Assembly (NCBI RefSeq): GCF_000968375.1
Contig: NZ_CP009933.1
Location: forward strand, 1,364,001-1,428,000
From: Clostridium scatologenes
GTDB taxonomy: Bacteria > Bacillota > Clostridia > Clostridiales > Clostridiaceae
Reading direction: 5' to 3'
DNA: 64,000 bases
This document shows positions 25,362 through 34,647 of this stretch, piece by piece. Positions within the stretch are counted from its first letter, which is position 1, and each line of letters starts with the position of its first letter. Below the pieces are notes generated by a model, which was given only the letters and a program-made list of their open reading frames with translations, ran no database searches and was not told the origin of the DNA. A program made the position numbers and the translations under genes.

Positions 25362-26802
25362 AAAGCAACATCCATATTTTTTTATAAGTAAAATAATTAG
25401 TAATTTAAAGGAGTATATAATTTCATTTCTAATTGTAATAGGGGCTGTGATTACAAAAGGTAAGAATACTAAAATTTTATTCCTAATAATTGCCTTAGTT
25501 GTATTAATTATTATAGTAATGACCATAGTGAGTTGGAAAAAGAATGTATATGGTTTTGATGAAACTGGTATGCATGTTAAAGAAGGTGTAATAAATAGAA
25601 AATCAAGATATATACCTAAAGATAAAATACATACTATGGATATAGATTCTAAATTTGTTCAAAGGTTATTTGGAGTAGTTACACTTAAAATTGATACTGC
25701 AGGTGGTGGAAAACAAACTGAGGTTAACTTAATTTTAAGCAAAGAAGAATCAGAAAATATTAGGGAAGTTTTATTAAGCAGTAATAATATTGAGGAAAAT
25801 GAAGAAGAAAAGATTATAACAATACAGCAACAAGAAAAAATTTCTCATGATGACGTAAAGTATAAGGCTTCAGTTATGGATTTAATTATTACTGCTATAA
25901 CATCAAAATATATAATGGGAGGATTGTTGTTTATCTTTGTATTATATGACAAAATAAATAATATAATTCCCAAAAGTTTTAAAAATAAACTTGATAGTTT
26001 TGGGAATAAAAGTGCTGAGAGTGTGATGGCTTATAAATCAATTCAGTTAATAGTAGTACTTGTAATAATAGCGCTTGTAATAACATTTATTATATCTATT
26101 ATTACTACAGTTATAACCTATTATGATTTTACAATAAAAAGAAATGGTAATAAAATAAACATAACTTATGGATTATTTGATAAAAAGTCAATCATAATTC
26201 CTATTTATAGAATACAAAGTATATCCATTGTAGAAGGAATACTAAAGAAACCTTTTAATGCTGTGTCAATTAACATTGAAAGTGTAGGTTATGGTAAGGA
26301 AAAGGGTGAATCTACCATTTTATGTCCATTTCTTAAGAAAAATCAAATAGATAAATTTTTTCGAGAAGTTCTAAGTGAAATAGAACCCAAATTTGAATTT
26401 TCTCATTCATCTAGTAAAGCAATTATGGGATATTTACTTAGAGCTAGTATAATTCCAGTGATAATAACGGTTTTTATTACATGGAAATTTAAATATGGAT
26501 TTTTTAGTTTGATAATTTTACCTTTTTTCTTTTTACTAGGATATTATAGGCAAAAAAATGCAGGAATATGTATAAAAGAAAATGAATTAATTATGCAATT
26601 TAGGGTATTAGCAAAACACATAGTAATAATACAAAAGAAAAACGTCCAAAGCTCAATAAAGTCACAAAACATTTTTCAAAGAAGAAGTAATTTAGTTAAT
26701 ATAAAAGCGGCAATTCAAGGGGAAATTGTTCAAAAGGAATACGTTGTAAAAGGCATGAACAATAGTGAATTTACAAAATTACAAAATTGGCTGTTAAAAT
26801 GA
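25345..26802 (+). CDS. PH-domain membrane protein with repeated domains (YdbT-like)
   Basis: A 485-residue protein. It contains bPH2-type domains in series, each after membrane segments: YIPKDKIHTMDIDSKFVQRLFGVVTLKIDTAGGG (about 90-125), IIIPIYRIQSISIVEGILKKPFNAVSINIES (about 280-310) and a third, weaker one near 415-480. About six hydrophobic segments are visible. Length and order match YdbT. The start is ATG at 25345 (AAGGAG at 25334-25339) or 25351, inside the end of the YdbS-like gene. It is probably in the cell membrane and forms a complex with the YdbS-like protein. Confidence 0.85.
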   Translation: MKMKYKKQHPYFFISKIISNLKEYIISFLIVIGAVITKGKNTKILFLIIALVVLIIIVMTIVSWKKNVYGFDETGMHVKEGVINRKSRYIPKDKIHTMDIDSKFVQRLFGVVTLKIDTAGGGKQTEVNLILSKEESENIREVLLSSNNIEENEEEKIITIQQQEKISHDDVKYKASVMDLIITAITSKYIMGGLLFIFVLYDKINNIIPKSFKNKLDSFGNKSAESVMAYKSIQLIVVLVIIALVITFIISIITTVITYYDFTIKRNGNKINITYGLFDKKSIIIPIYRIQSISIVEGILKKPFNAVSINIESVGYGKEKGESTILCPFLKKNQIDKFFREVLSEIEPKFEFSHSSSKAIMGYLLRASIIPVIITVFITWKFKYGFFSLIILPFFFLLGYYRQKNAGICIKENELIMQFRVLAKHIVIIQKKNVQSSIKSQNIFQRRSNLVNIKAAIQGEIVQKEYVVKGMNNSEFTKLQNWLLK

Positions 26803-26877
26803 GTAAAAGTATTGATATAAATACAATATAGTAATATAATTTAATAAAATATTATAAGTAAAGGAAAAGGAAAAAAT

Positions 26878-27147
26878 ATGAAAGTAACTATTGATGAAAA
26901 AACAGTTGAAATTATAAAAAATATGTTAAAAGAACAGAATAAGACTGCAGTGAGAATTGCTAAAACAGGTATTGCTTGTGGAGGAATACAAAAGGAAATA
27001 GTTATGGATGAAGAAAAAGAAAATGATGATGTAGTGATAGATCATGATATTAAAATTGTAGCAGACAAAAGTATTTCTTTCTTTTTTACTAGTGCACTGA
27101 TAACTCATAAAGAAGGCATTAATGGGATAAGATTTAAAATAATATAA
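26878..27147 (+). CDS. Small HesB/IscA-like protein
   Basis: An 89-residue protein beginning KVTIDEKTVEIIKNMLKE and containing GIACGG (C34) and VVIDHDIKIVAD, the strand order of the HesB/IscA fold. The C-terminal Cys-x-Cys of true iron-sulphur carriers is absent, so it belongs to the HesB-like side group rather than to IscA. It resembles the probable selenoprotein at 21118-21435. It lies alone between the PH-domain operon and the tryptophan leader. Function is unknown. Confidence 0.65.
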   Translation: MKVTIDEKTVEIIKNMLKEQNKTAVRIAKTGIACGGIQKEIVMDEEKENDDVVIDHDIKIVADKSISFFFTSALITHKEGINGIRFKII

Positions 27148-27156
27148 AATTTAGTA

Positions 27157-27185
27157 TTGACAATATGAATAAAACAGTATAGTAT
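27157..27185 (+). promoter_or_regulatory. Promoter of the tryptophan operon
   Basis: TTGACA at 27157-27162 is followed after 17 bp by TAGTAT at 27180-27185, a good sigma-A type promoter placed just before the T-box leader. Confidence 0.65.
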
Positions 27186-27425
27186 ATAAAACAAGCTAAT
27201 TGTTTAAAACCGATGAGAAGAAAGAGTAGGTATAAGGAGTTTAGTTTAAGCGAGTTTGGAATGGTGAGAGCCAAATACTGTAGCCTGTATTGAATGGGTC
27301 TTCAAGGTGTAATGCGAAATAGTAGTAGCAATAACCGGTAGTCTACCGTTAAAAAGACAGGGTATCGAGTAAAATCTGTACCTGTATGAGATAGTTTTGT
27401 ATTTAGGTGGTATAACGAAATTTGG

Positions 27426-27458
27426 CATTTCGTCCTTTATGGATGAAATGTTTTTTTT
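27426..27458 (+). terminator. First T-box terminator
   Basis: CATTTCGTCC (27426-27435) pairs with GGATGAAATG (27441-27450), followed by eight T. It competes with the first antiterminator, which uses ATTTCGTCCT. Confidence 0.85.
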
Positions 27459-27498
27459 ATTTTTCACTATAAGTATAAGCTAATTTGGGTGGCACCAC

Positions 27499-27538
27499 GG
27501 TCATTTCGTCCCATTTTCAGGATGAAATGGCCTTTTTT
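27499..27538 (+). terminator. Second T-box terminator
   Basis: GGTCATTTCGTCC (27499-27511) pairs with GGATGAAATGGCC (27520-27532) over 13 bp, followed by TTTTTT. It shares the core sequence of the first terminator, suggesting an internal duplication. Confidence 0.88.
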
Positions 27539-27581
27539 GTATTTAAATTATAAATAAAGTTAAGAGAGGTGGTATAAAATA

Positions 27582-29009
27582 ATGAATTTATCAGAAAAAG
27601 AATTTTACCATTATAAGAGTTTGAAAAAAAACTTTCCTCTATTTATGAAAGTAAATGGAGATGAGATTACTCCCATAGGAATTTATTATAACTTAAATGG
27701 AAAAAATAAATTTTTGCTTGAAAGCATATATTCTGAAAATGAAATAGGAAGGTATTCTTTTGCGGGAATGAACCCTTATAGGAAGGTGAAGAGTTATGGA
27801 AAAAGCATAGTTGTAGAAGATGAAAACGGATTAAAAAGTGTAAAAGGCAATGTATTAGAGTATATAAAAAAATATTTGAATGAGAGTTATGAGGCATTAG
27901 GGCTTTCTATACCATTTGTAGGAGGAGGCATAGGATATGTTGGATATGACGTAATAAGACAATATGAAAGACTACCCAATGAAAATCAAGATATCATAAA
28001 AACTCCAGAAACCTATATTATGTTTTACAAAGTTTTCATTTGTTATGATCATTTTAAACATGAGATTTATTTAACTTATAATGTCAATGCAGATGAAGAA
28101 AAGGATTATAAAAATATAGTAAGTTATTTAAAAAAGTTAAAAGAACTTATAGTTAGAGGTAATGCAATACATGAGTTAAAAGAAGCAAATAATGAAAAAA
28201 GTGTAATTTCAAATGTAACAAAAGAAAAATATTGTACTATGGTTGAAAAAGCAAAGGAATATATAAAGGCAGGAGATATATTTCAGGTAGTTTTATCGCA
28301 AAGGCTTAAAATTAAAAGTACATCAAAGCCCTTTGATGTATATAGAAGATTGAGAAGTAAAAATCCGTCACCTTATTTATTTTATATAGATTTTGAAGAA
28401 TTTAAAATAGCAGGTTCATCACCAGAAAGTTTAGTTGCAGTAAAAAAAGAAAGAGTGATTACCAATCCTATAGCAGGAACGAGGATTAGAGGAAAAAATC
28501 CAGAGGAAGATTTGAAATTTAAAGATGAACTCTTAAAGGATGAAAAAGAAAAGGCAGAACATTTAATGTTAGTAGATCTAGGAAGAAATGATATAGGAAA
28601 AATAAGCAAGTTTGGCAGCGTAAAACTAGATAAATTTATGGATGTAGATTTTTATTCTCATGTTATGCATATAGTTTCAAAGGTTTCAGGAAATATAAGA
28701 GATGATTTGCATTATTTGGATGCTCTAAAATCCTGTTTACCTGTGGGTACAGTATCTGGAGCACCAAAAATAAGAGCTATGGAGATAATTGATGAATTAG
28801 AAAATACAAAACGAGGAATTTATTCAGGTGCAGTTGGATATTTTTCACTTAATGGCAATATGGATACCTGTATTGCAATAAGAACTATATTATTCAAAGA
28901 TAGTTATGCATATGTTCAAGCTGGTGCAGGTATTGTTTATGACTCTATACCTGAAAATGAATATAAAGAAACATTAAATAAGGCTATGGCTATGATAGAG
29001 GTGATATAA
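27582..29009 (+). CDS. trpE: Anthranilate synthase component I
   Basis: A 475-residue protein that converts chorismate with ammonia (supplied by TrpG) to anthranilate, the first committed step to tryptophan. The N-terminal feedback-site motif LLES is present (about residues 45-48). The C-terminal chorismate-binding domain shows IFQVVLSQR, GSSPESLVAV, PIAGTRIRG, SHVMHIVSKVSG and PVGTVSGAPKIRAMEIIDELE. Length is normal for TrpE. GAGGTGG precedes the ATG, and its stop overlaps the TrpG start (TAATG). Expression is governed by the T-box leader, with feedback inhibition expected through LLES. Confidence 0.97.
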   Translation: MNLSEKEFYHYKSLKKNFPLFMKVNGDEITPIGIYYNLNGKNKFLLESIYSENEIGRYSFAGMNPYRKVKSYGKSIVVEDENGLKSVKGNVLEYIKKYLNESYEALGLSIPFVGGGIGYVGYDVIRQYERLPNENQDIIKTPETYIMFYKVFICYDHFKHEIYLTYNVNADEEKDYKNIVSYLKKLKELIVRGNAIHELKEANNEKSVISNVTKEKYCTMVEKAKEYIKAGDIFQVVLSQRLKIKSTSKPFDVYRRLRSKNPSPYLFYIDFEEFKIAGSSPESLVAVKKERVITNPIAGTRIRGKNPEEDLKFKDELLKDEKEKAEHLMLVDLGRNDIGKISKFGSVKLDKFMDVDFYSHVMHIVSKVSGNIRDDLHYLDALKSCLPVGTVSGAPKIRAMEIIDELENTKRGIYSGAVGYFSLNGNMDTCIAIRTILFKDSYAYVQAGAGIVYDSIPENEYKETLNKAMAMIEVI

Positions 29010-29599
29010 TGATACTTTTGATAGATAATTATGATTCATTTACTTATAATCTTTACCAGTATATTGGTGAAATATATAAAAATATAAAAGTTGTTAGGAA
29101 TGATGAAATATCTTTGGAGGATGTAGGAAAATTAAATCCAGAAGGAATTATATTGTCACCAGGACCTGGAATCCCTGAAAATGCTGGAATATGTATAGAT
29201 ACAATAAAAAGCTTTGGGAGGAGAATTCCTATTTTAGGTATATGCCTTGGACATCAAGCTATAGGATGTGCTTATGGAGGAAAAGTAGTAAGAGCTAATA
29301 ATATAATGCATGGAAAGACTTCTAAAATAAGCATAAAGCAAAACAAGTTGTTTGAAGATTTGAAAAGTTCTATGACAGTTATGAGATATCATTCTCTTGT
29401 AATAGAAAAAAATACATTTCCAGCAGAACTTATTATAACTGGTGAAAGTTTAGATGATGGTGAAATAATGGCAATTAAGCACAAGAAATATGAAGTTTAT
29501 GGACTTCAATTTCATCCAGAATCCATTCTTACTGAAAATGGTAAAGTAATGATAAAAAATTTTGTAAAGGAGATTTGTAATGTTACAGGAAATAATTAA
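29009..29599 (+). CDS. trpG: Anthranilate synthase glutamine amidotransferase subunit
   Basis: A 196-residue class I glutamine amidotransferase. Motifs are NYDSFTYNL, LSPGPGIPE, the nucleophile C79 in GICLGHQAIG, and LQFHPESI carrying the catalytic His and Glu. It releases ammonia from glutamine for TrpE. The ATG overlaps the TrpE stop by one base, and the gene end overlaps trpD by 20 bp. The protein might also serve folate synthesis as PabA, as in some Gram-positives, because no pabA is visible here. Confidence 0.96.
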   Translation: MILLIDNYDSFTYNLYQYIGEIYKNIKVVRNDEISLEDVGKLNPEGIILSPGPGIPENAGICIDTIKSFGRRIPILGICLGHQAIGCAYGGKVVRANNIMHGKTSKISIKQNKLFEDLKSSMTVMRYHSLVIEKNTFPAELIITGESLDDGEIMAIKHKKYEVYGLQFHPESILTENGKVMIKNFVKEICNVTGNN

Positions 29600-30599
29600 A
29601 AAGATTATAGCTCAGAAGAATTTAAAGGAAAAAGAAGCTTATAATGCTATGAATGAAATTATGTTAGGTAAAGGAACAAATTCTCAGATAGGAGCTTTTC
29701 TTGCAGGTCTTAGAATGAAGGGTGAAACTACAGAAGAAATAACTGGGTTTGCAAAAGCAATGAGAGATAATGCAATTACTTTAAAACTTGACTCAAACTA
29801 TGTTATTGATACTTGCGGAACCGGAGGAGATGGAGGAAAGACCTTTAATATATCTACAGCAGTGGCATTAGTTGCAGCAGCAGCTGGAGTAAAGGTGGCC
29901 AAACATGGAAATAGAGCAGTGTCAAGTAAAAGCGGTAGTGCAGATGTGCTTGAAAAATTGGGTTTTAACATAAATTTAGAACCAGAAGCAGCAAAAAAAT
30001 GCATTAATGAAAAAGGAATGGCATTTTTATTTGCTCAAAAGTATCATAATGCTATGAAGAATGTAGCTGCTCCGAGAAAAGAACTAGGGGTAAGAACAAT
30101 ATTTAATTTATTAGGGCCACTTACAAATCCTGCTTTTGTAAAAGGACAAATTTTGGGAGTATATGATAAGGATCTAACTCATATTATGGCGGAGGTACTT
30201 TCCAACTTAGGTTGTGAAAGAGCCATGGTAGTTTGTGGAGAAGATGGACTTGATGAAATAACTACTACATCACTAACTTATGTAAGTGAGTTGAAAAATG
30301 GAGAAATATCAGATTATACAATAAATCCAGAAGATTTCGAAATAAGGATAAGCAGCACCGATAATATTTCTGGAAGCACTTCTGAAGAAAATGCGGTAAC
30401 AATACTTCAGATTTTGCAGGGAAAGAAAGGTGCTAAAAGAGATATTGTAATACTTAATAGTGCAGCAGCTTTGTATGTTGGAAAAGTGTGTGAAAATATG
30501 AAGGAAGGAGTAAAAGTGGCAGAGGCACTTATAGACTCAGGTGAAGTTTATAACAAGATGAATGAATTAAAAAATTACAGTAATAAATTTTTAGCTTGA
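29580..30599 (+). CDS. trpD: Anthranilate phosphoribosyltransferase
   Basis: A 339-residue enzyme transferring phosphoribose from PRPP to anthranilate. The PRPP-binding motif DTCGTGGDGGKTFNIST and HGNRAVSSKSGSADVLEKLG are intact. AAAGGAG inside the end of trpG serves as its ribosome site, and the two genes overlap by 20 bp. Full family length; no anomalies. Confidence 0.97.
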   Translation: MLQEIIKKIIAQKNLKEKEAYNAMNEIMLGKGTNSQIGAFLAGLRMKGETTEEITGFAKAMRDNAITLKLDSNYVIDTCGTGGDGGKTFNISTAVALVAAAAGVKVAKHGNRAVSSKSGSADVLEKLGFNINLEPEAAKKCINEKGMAFLFAQKYHNAMKNVAAPRKELGVRTIFNLLGPLTNPAFVKGQILGVYDKDLTHIMAEVLSNLGCERAMVVCGEDGLDEITTTSLTYVSELKNGEISDYTINPEDFEIRISSTDNISGSTSEENAVTILQILQGKKGAKRDIVILNSAAALYVGKVCENMKEGVKVAEALIDSGEVYNKMNELKNYSNKFLA

Positions 30600-30652
30600 T
30601 AATGAATGTGAAATAAATTAATTGAGTATACAGAAAGGATTTATAAGAAGGA

Positions 30653-31432
30653 ATGATATTAGATGAAATAGTAGCACATAAAAGTAAGCAGATAGAGTTA
30701 GAAAAAGAAATTATACCTTTAAATAAAGTCATTGAGGAATGCAATGATGTAGTTATACGAGATTTTAAAAAAGCGATTATCAATGAGAATATATCAATTA
30801 TTTCAGAAATAAAGAAAGCATCTCCTTCAAAGGGAGTCATTTTAGAAGATTTTAATCATATTGAAATAGCTAAAGTATATGAAAATATAAAGGTAGATGC
30901 GGTGTCAGTACTTACTGAAAAGAATTTTTTTAAAGGAGATGATAGTTATATAAATGATGTTAAAAAAGTAAATTTAAAACCTATTTTAAGAAAGGATTTT
31001 ATAATTGATGCTTATCAAATATATCAGTCAAAAGCTATAGGTGCAGATGCTATATTGCTTATAGTTTCTATATTAAAACATAAATTAAAAGAATACTATG
31101 ATTTAGCAAGGAGCCTTGGCCTTCAATGTTTAGTGGAGGTGCATAATGAAGAAGAACTTAAAATAGCTATAGAAAGTGGCTGTTCTATTATAGGCATAAA
31201 TAATAGAAATTTGAAAGACTTTACAGAGGATTTAAAAAATACAGAGAGGCTTATAAAGAATGTGCCTTCTGAAATTTTAGTAGTATCTGAAAGTGCTATA
31301 AAGACTCCAGAGGATATAAGATATTTAAAAGGATTAGGTGTAAATGCAGTACTTATAGGAGAAACTTTTATGAGGAATATTAGGCATATAGACAAGTTAA
31401 ATGAGTTTGTAGAACAGGCGAAATATTTTTAA
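30653..31432 (+). CDS. trpC: Indole-3-glycerol phosphate synthase
   Basis: A 259-residue TIM-barrel enzyme. It begins MILDEIVAHKSKQIE and contains the catalytic-lysine motif EIKKASPSKG, VSVLTE, LRKDFIID, CLVEVHNEEEL, IGINNRNLKDF and VSESAI. It closes the indole ring from carboxyphenylaminodeoxyribulose phosphate. The AAGAAGG just two bases before the ATG is unusually close, so the AGAAAGG at 30632-30638 may also help. It is a separate protein from TrpF, as in most Firmicutes. Confidence 0.96.
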   Translation: MILDEIVAHKSKQIELEKEIIPLNKVIEECNDVVIRDFKKAIINENISIISEIKKASPSKGVILEDFNHIEIAKVYENIKVDAVSVLTEKNFFKGDDSYINDVKKVNLKPILRKDFIIDAYQIYQSKAIGADAILLIVSILKHKLKEYYDLARSLGLQCLVEVHNEEELKIAIESGCSIIGINNRNLKDFTEDLKNTERLIKNVPSEILVVSESAIKTPEDIRYLKGLGVNAVLIGETFMRNIRHIDKLNEFVEQAKYF

Positions 31433-31470
31433 GATATGGAAAACTGTTATATTTAGGAAAGGAGTATAGT

Positions 31471-32130
31471 ATGACTTTAGTAAAAGTGTGTGGAATAAGG
31501 CGAATTGAAGACATAGAATTTTTAAATGAATTAAAGCCTGAATATGCAGGATTTGTATTTTGTAAAAGTAAGAGGCAAATTAATTTAGAACTTGGAGCAC
31601 AGCTTATAGAAAAATTAGATAAAAATATAAAAAGAGTTGGAGTTTTTCAAAACAATTCTTTGGAAGAAGTAAAAAATACAGCAGAAGTTTTAAAATTAGA
31701 TGTTATACAGTTACATGGAATTGAAGATGAGAATTATATAAAGAAACTATTTCCATTTAAGATATGGAAAAGCATAAGTATTGATGTATATCATGATTTA
31801 AAAGATGATGTTAAAATTAAGTTTTATGAAGATGAAATAAATAAAATATGCCAATATGACGTTGAAGCGGTACTTATAGACAGTGATGTAAAGGGAAGTT
31901 CTGGTGGCACAGGAATGAGTTTTAATTGGAAGTTGATGAATAATCTAAATATAACTAAGAAGATAGTTTTAGCAGGTGGATTGAATTTTTATAATATTAC
32001 TCAAGCTATAAAGATTGTAAAACCTTATGTAGTAGATGTATCAAGTGGTGTAGAAGAAAATGGGATTAAAAGCTTTGAAAAAATAAAGCAATTCATAAAT
32101 AAAGTTAAAAAAGATAATATGAGAAAATAA
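31471..32130 (+). CDS. trpF: Phosphoribosylanthranilate isomerase
   Basis: A 219-residue TIM-barrel enzyme. Motifs are VKVCGIRRIED with the catalytic Cys, GFVFCKSKRQI, RVGVFQN, VIQLHG, LIDSDVKGSSGGTG with the catalytic Asp, LAGGL and VDVSSGVEENG. It performs the Amadori rearrangement before TrpC. AGGAAAGGAG precedes the ATG. Confidence 0.96.
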   Translation: MTLVKVCGIRRIEDIEFLNELKPEYAGFVFCKSKRQINLELGAQLIEKLDKNIKRVGVFQNNSLEEVKNTAEVLKLDVIQLHGIEDENYIKKLFPFKIWKSISIDVYHDLKDDVKIKFYEDEINKICQYDVEAVLIDSDVKGSSGGTGMSFNWKLMNNLNITKKIVLAGGLNFYNITQAIKIVKPYVVDVSSGVEENGIKSFEKIKQFINKVKKDNMRK

Positions 32131-32167
32131 ATTTAATATTAATATAAATGAAAGTGAGGAATTTTTG

Positions 32168-33343
32168 ATGAATGGAAGATTTGGAAAATTTGGAGGACAA
32201 TATGTACCAGAAACTATAATGAATGCTCTTATAGAATTGGAAAATGAATTTAATGAAGCTGTGCAAGATAAAGAATTTATGGATGAATATAAGTATTATC
32301 TTAAAGATTATGTAGGAAGAGAAAATCCATTGTATTTTGCAAAGAACTTAACTGAGGATTTAGGAGGAGCTAAGATATATCTTAAAAGGGAAGATCTAAA
32401 TCATACAGGAGCACATAAAATAAACAATGCTTTAGGGCAAGTTTTGCTTGCTAAAAGAATGGGAAAGAAAAGAGTTATAGCTGAAACAGGCGCTGGTCAA
32501 CATGGTGTAGCTACAGCTACAGCAGCAGCTATGTTTGGTATTGAATGTGAAATATTTATGGGAAAAGAAGATATTGAAAGACAAGCTCTTAATGTATTTA
32601 AAATGAAAATATTAGGTTCTAAAGTAAACTCAGTAATTACAGGTACAGGAACTCTTAAGGATGCAGTAAATGAAGCTATGAGAGATTGGGTATCAAATAT
32701 AGAAGATACATTTTATGTTATTGGTTCTGTAATGGGGCCACATCCATATCCAACTATGGTTAGGGATTTTCAAAGAGTAATTGGGGATGAAGCTAGAAAA
32801 CAAATACTAGAAAAAGAAGGCAAGTTACCTGATTATGTGGTTGCTTGTGTTGGCGGTGGAAGTAATTCTATGGGAATATTTTACCCTTTTGCATGTGATA
32901 CTTCTGTAAAATTAGTAGGAGTAGAAGCTGCAGGTAAAGGTTTGGATACAGAGGAACATGCAGCTACCATATCAAAAGGCTCTATAGGAGTAATACATGG
33001 TATGATGACTTATGTATTACAGGATGAAGATGGACAAATACTTCCAGCATATTCAATATCTGCAGGACTTGATTACCCAGGAGTAGGTCCAGAACATGCA
33101 TACTATTATGATAGTAAAAGAGCAAGCTATGAAGCTGTGACAGATAAAGAAGCACTGAAAGCTTTTACTTATTTATCGCAAATTGAAGGAATAATACCAG
33201 CACTTGAAAGTTCTCATGCGCTAGCTTATGTAATGAAATTAGCGCCTAAGCTCAATAAAGAGGAAATTATTATTGTCAATTTATCTGGAAGAGGAGACAA
33301 GGATATAAATACTATAGCAAATGTAATGGGGGTAAAATTGTAA
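32168..33343 (+). CDS. trpB: Tryptophan synthase beta subunit
   Basis: A 391-residue PLP enzyme joining indole and serine. The start FGKFGGQYVPETIM is typical of TrpB1. K84 in HTGAHKINNALGQ is the PLP lysine, and GGGSNSMG binds the phosphate. Downstream motifs are GVEAAGKG, HGMMTYVLQD, SAGLDYPGVGPEHA and NLSGRGDKD. The ATG at 32168 is preferred to the TTG just before it. The TAATG overlap with trpA supports the alpha-beta complex. Confidence 0.97.
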   Translation: MNGRFGKFGGQYVPETIMNALIELENEFNEAVQDKEFMDEYKYYLKDYVGRENPLYFAKNLTEDLGGAKIYLKREDLNHTGAHKINNALGQVLLAKRMGKKRVIAETGAGQHGVATATAAAMFGIECEIFMGKEDIERQALNVFKMKILGSKVNSVITGTGTLKDAVNEAMRDWVSNIEDTFYVIGSVMGPHPYPTMVRDFQRVIGDEARKQILEKEGKLPDYVVACVGGGSNSMGIFYPFACDTSVKLVGVEAAGKGLDTEEHAATISKGSIGVIHGMMTYVLQDEDGQILPAYSISAGLDYPGVGPEHAYYYDSKRASYEAVTDKEALKAFTYLSQIEGIIPALESSHALAYVMKLAPKLNKEEIIIVNLSGRGDKDINTIANVMGVKL

Positions 33344-34128
33344 TGAATAGAATAGAATTAAAATTTAATCAATTAAGAAAAAATGGAGAAAAGGCATTAA
33401 TACCATTTATAACAGCTGGAGATCCTGATTTGAATACTACTATAGACCTTGTACTTGCTATGGAAGAAGCTGGAGCTGACATAATAGAACTGGGAATACC
33501 TTATTCAGACCCACTAGCTGATGGAGTTACAATACAAGCATCTTCAAATAGGGCACTTAAAAATGGAGCTAAAATAGTAAAAATAATGGATGCAGTAAAA
33601 AGAATAAGAAAAAAAACACAAGTTCCTCTAGTATATCTTGTTTATTATAATTCAATATTTAAATATGGTATGGAGAAATTTATGAAAGAATCTAATGAGA
33701 GTGGCATAGATGGCATTATAATACCTGATCTTCCTATAGAAGAAAGAAAGGATATTATAGTTATAGGAGAAAAATATGACATTGATATTATTCCTCTTGT
33801 GGCACCTACATCTAAAGAAAGGATAAAAAATATTGTTAAAGATGCCAAAGGTTTTGTATATTGTGTTTCTGTAAATGGAGTTACAGGTGTAAGAAATGAT
33901 ATAAGTACAAATGTGGAAGAGTATATGAATACAATTTTAGAATATACAAATCTTCCTAAAGCATTAGGTTTTGGAATATCATCATCAGAAATGGCTGCAG
34001 GATTTAAACCATATTGTGAAGGCATAATTGTAGGAAGTGCAGTAATTAAAGAAATAGAAAATGGAAAAAATAAAGAAGATGTAATAAATAATGTGAGAAA
34101 ATTTGTTGGAAAGTTGAAAAAAGCTTAA
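33343..34128 (+). CDS. trpA: Tryptophan synthase alpha subunit
   Basis: A 261-residue TIM-barrel enzyme that cleaves indole glycerol phosphate and passes indole to TrpB. Catalytic Glu lies in ADIIELGIPYSDPLADG and catalytic Asp in GIIIPDLPIEE. FVYCVSVNGVTGVR and LGFGISSSEMA are also present. It overlaps trpB by one base and is the last gene of the operon, followed by a strong terminator. Confidence 0.97.
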   Translation: MNRIELKFNQLRKNGEKALIPFITAGDPDLNTTIDLVLAMEEAGADIIELGIPYSDPLADGVTIQASSNRALKNGAKIVKIMDAVKRIRKKTQVPLVYLVYYNSIFKYGMEKFMKESNESGIDGIIIPDLPIEERKDIIVIGEKYDIDIIPLVAPTSKERIKNIVKDAKGFVYCVSVNGVTGVRNDISTNVEEYMNTILEYTNLPKALGFGISSSEMAAGFKPYCEGIIVGSAVIKEIENGKNKEDVINNVRKFVGKLKKA

Positions 34129-34158
34129 AATATTAATAATATCTTGAAATTAAAGATT

Positions 34159-34191
34159 AGCTGCAATTGAAATCAATTGCAGCTCTATTTT
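34159..34191 (+). terminator. Terminator of the tryptophan operon
   Basis: AGCTGCAATTGA (34159-34170) and TCAATTGCAGCT (34173-34184) form a 12-bp perfect inverted repeat followed by CTATTTT. Confidence 0.85.
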
Positions 34192-34406
34192 GCTTTAGTA
34201 TTGTCGTTATTTTATATACAAACAAATTAGAAATTAACAATAAATATCAAGAAAATATAGAATCTTTGTTAAATATATTATACATCTATATAAAATCAAA
34301 TTATGCAATAATACAGAAAAATGAATAAAATTCACCGGCGATATTCGATAATTGTATTGTAAAAAAATAATAATATGATAAATATTAACTTTAATGTATA
34401 GAATTA

Positions 34407-34424
34407 TTGTTAAAAAATTAACGA
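34407..34424. promoter_or_regulatory. Rex-type operator upstream of adhE
   Basis: TTGTTAA-AAAA-TTAACGA matches the clostridial Rex consensus TTGTTAA-N4-TTAACAA at all but one position. Rex is an NADH-sensing repressor that controls adhE in many clostridia. The site is 77 bp upstream of the clearest -35 box, so another start or DNA looping may be involved. The rest of 34192-34500 is AT-rich without a gene. Confidence 0.7.
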
Positions 34425-34500
34425 TAAAAAAGTGAAAAACAGACTTAATTTGCAGAAAAATATACAAAAACAATGTTTTTAAAAAAAAACCAAAAAATAT

Positions 34501-34529
34501 TTGACAAATAATAAACTATCATGCATAAT
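34501..34529 (+). promoter_or_regulatory. Promoter of adhE
   Basis: TTGACA at 34501-34506, 17 bp, then CATAAT at 34524-34529. This leaves a leader of about 110 nt before the ATG at 34648. Confidence 0.65.
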
Positions 34530-34647
34530 AGTAAACAGCAAAATAAATGTCGAAAAAGTAAAAAATGAATCAAAGTAAAATAAATTACTTTTAATTATTA
34601 GAAAATTGCGAAAAATTTTGCTAAAAAATAAGAAAGAGGTGTACTTG

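Larger units (their letters stand above)
27205..27541 (+). promoter_or_regulatory. T-box leader with Trp specifier and two antiterminator modules
   Basis: The Stem I region has GATGAGAAGAAAGAGTA, then GGTGAGAGCC and GAATGGGTC; TGG at 27295-27297 sits where the specifier codon is expected and matches tryptophan. Downstream, two T-box antiterminators occur in series. The first has AGG (27405-27407), bulge TGGTATA, and helix ACGAAAT/ATTTCGT closed by CCT. The second has GGG (27487-27489), bulge TGGCACC, and ACG/CGT closed by CCC. Each overlaps its own terminator. Uncharged tRNA-Trp should favour the antiterminators and allow trp expression. Confidence 0.9.

Noticed and set aside
33645..34025. 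126-codon antisense frame in trpA
   Set aside because: TrpA motifs on the plus strand account for this region; the antisense frame is chance.
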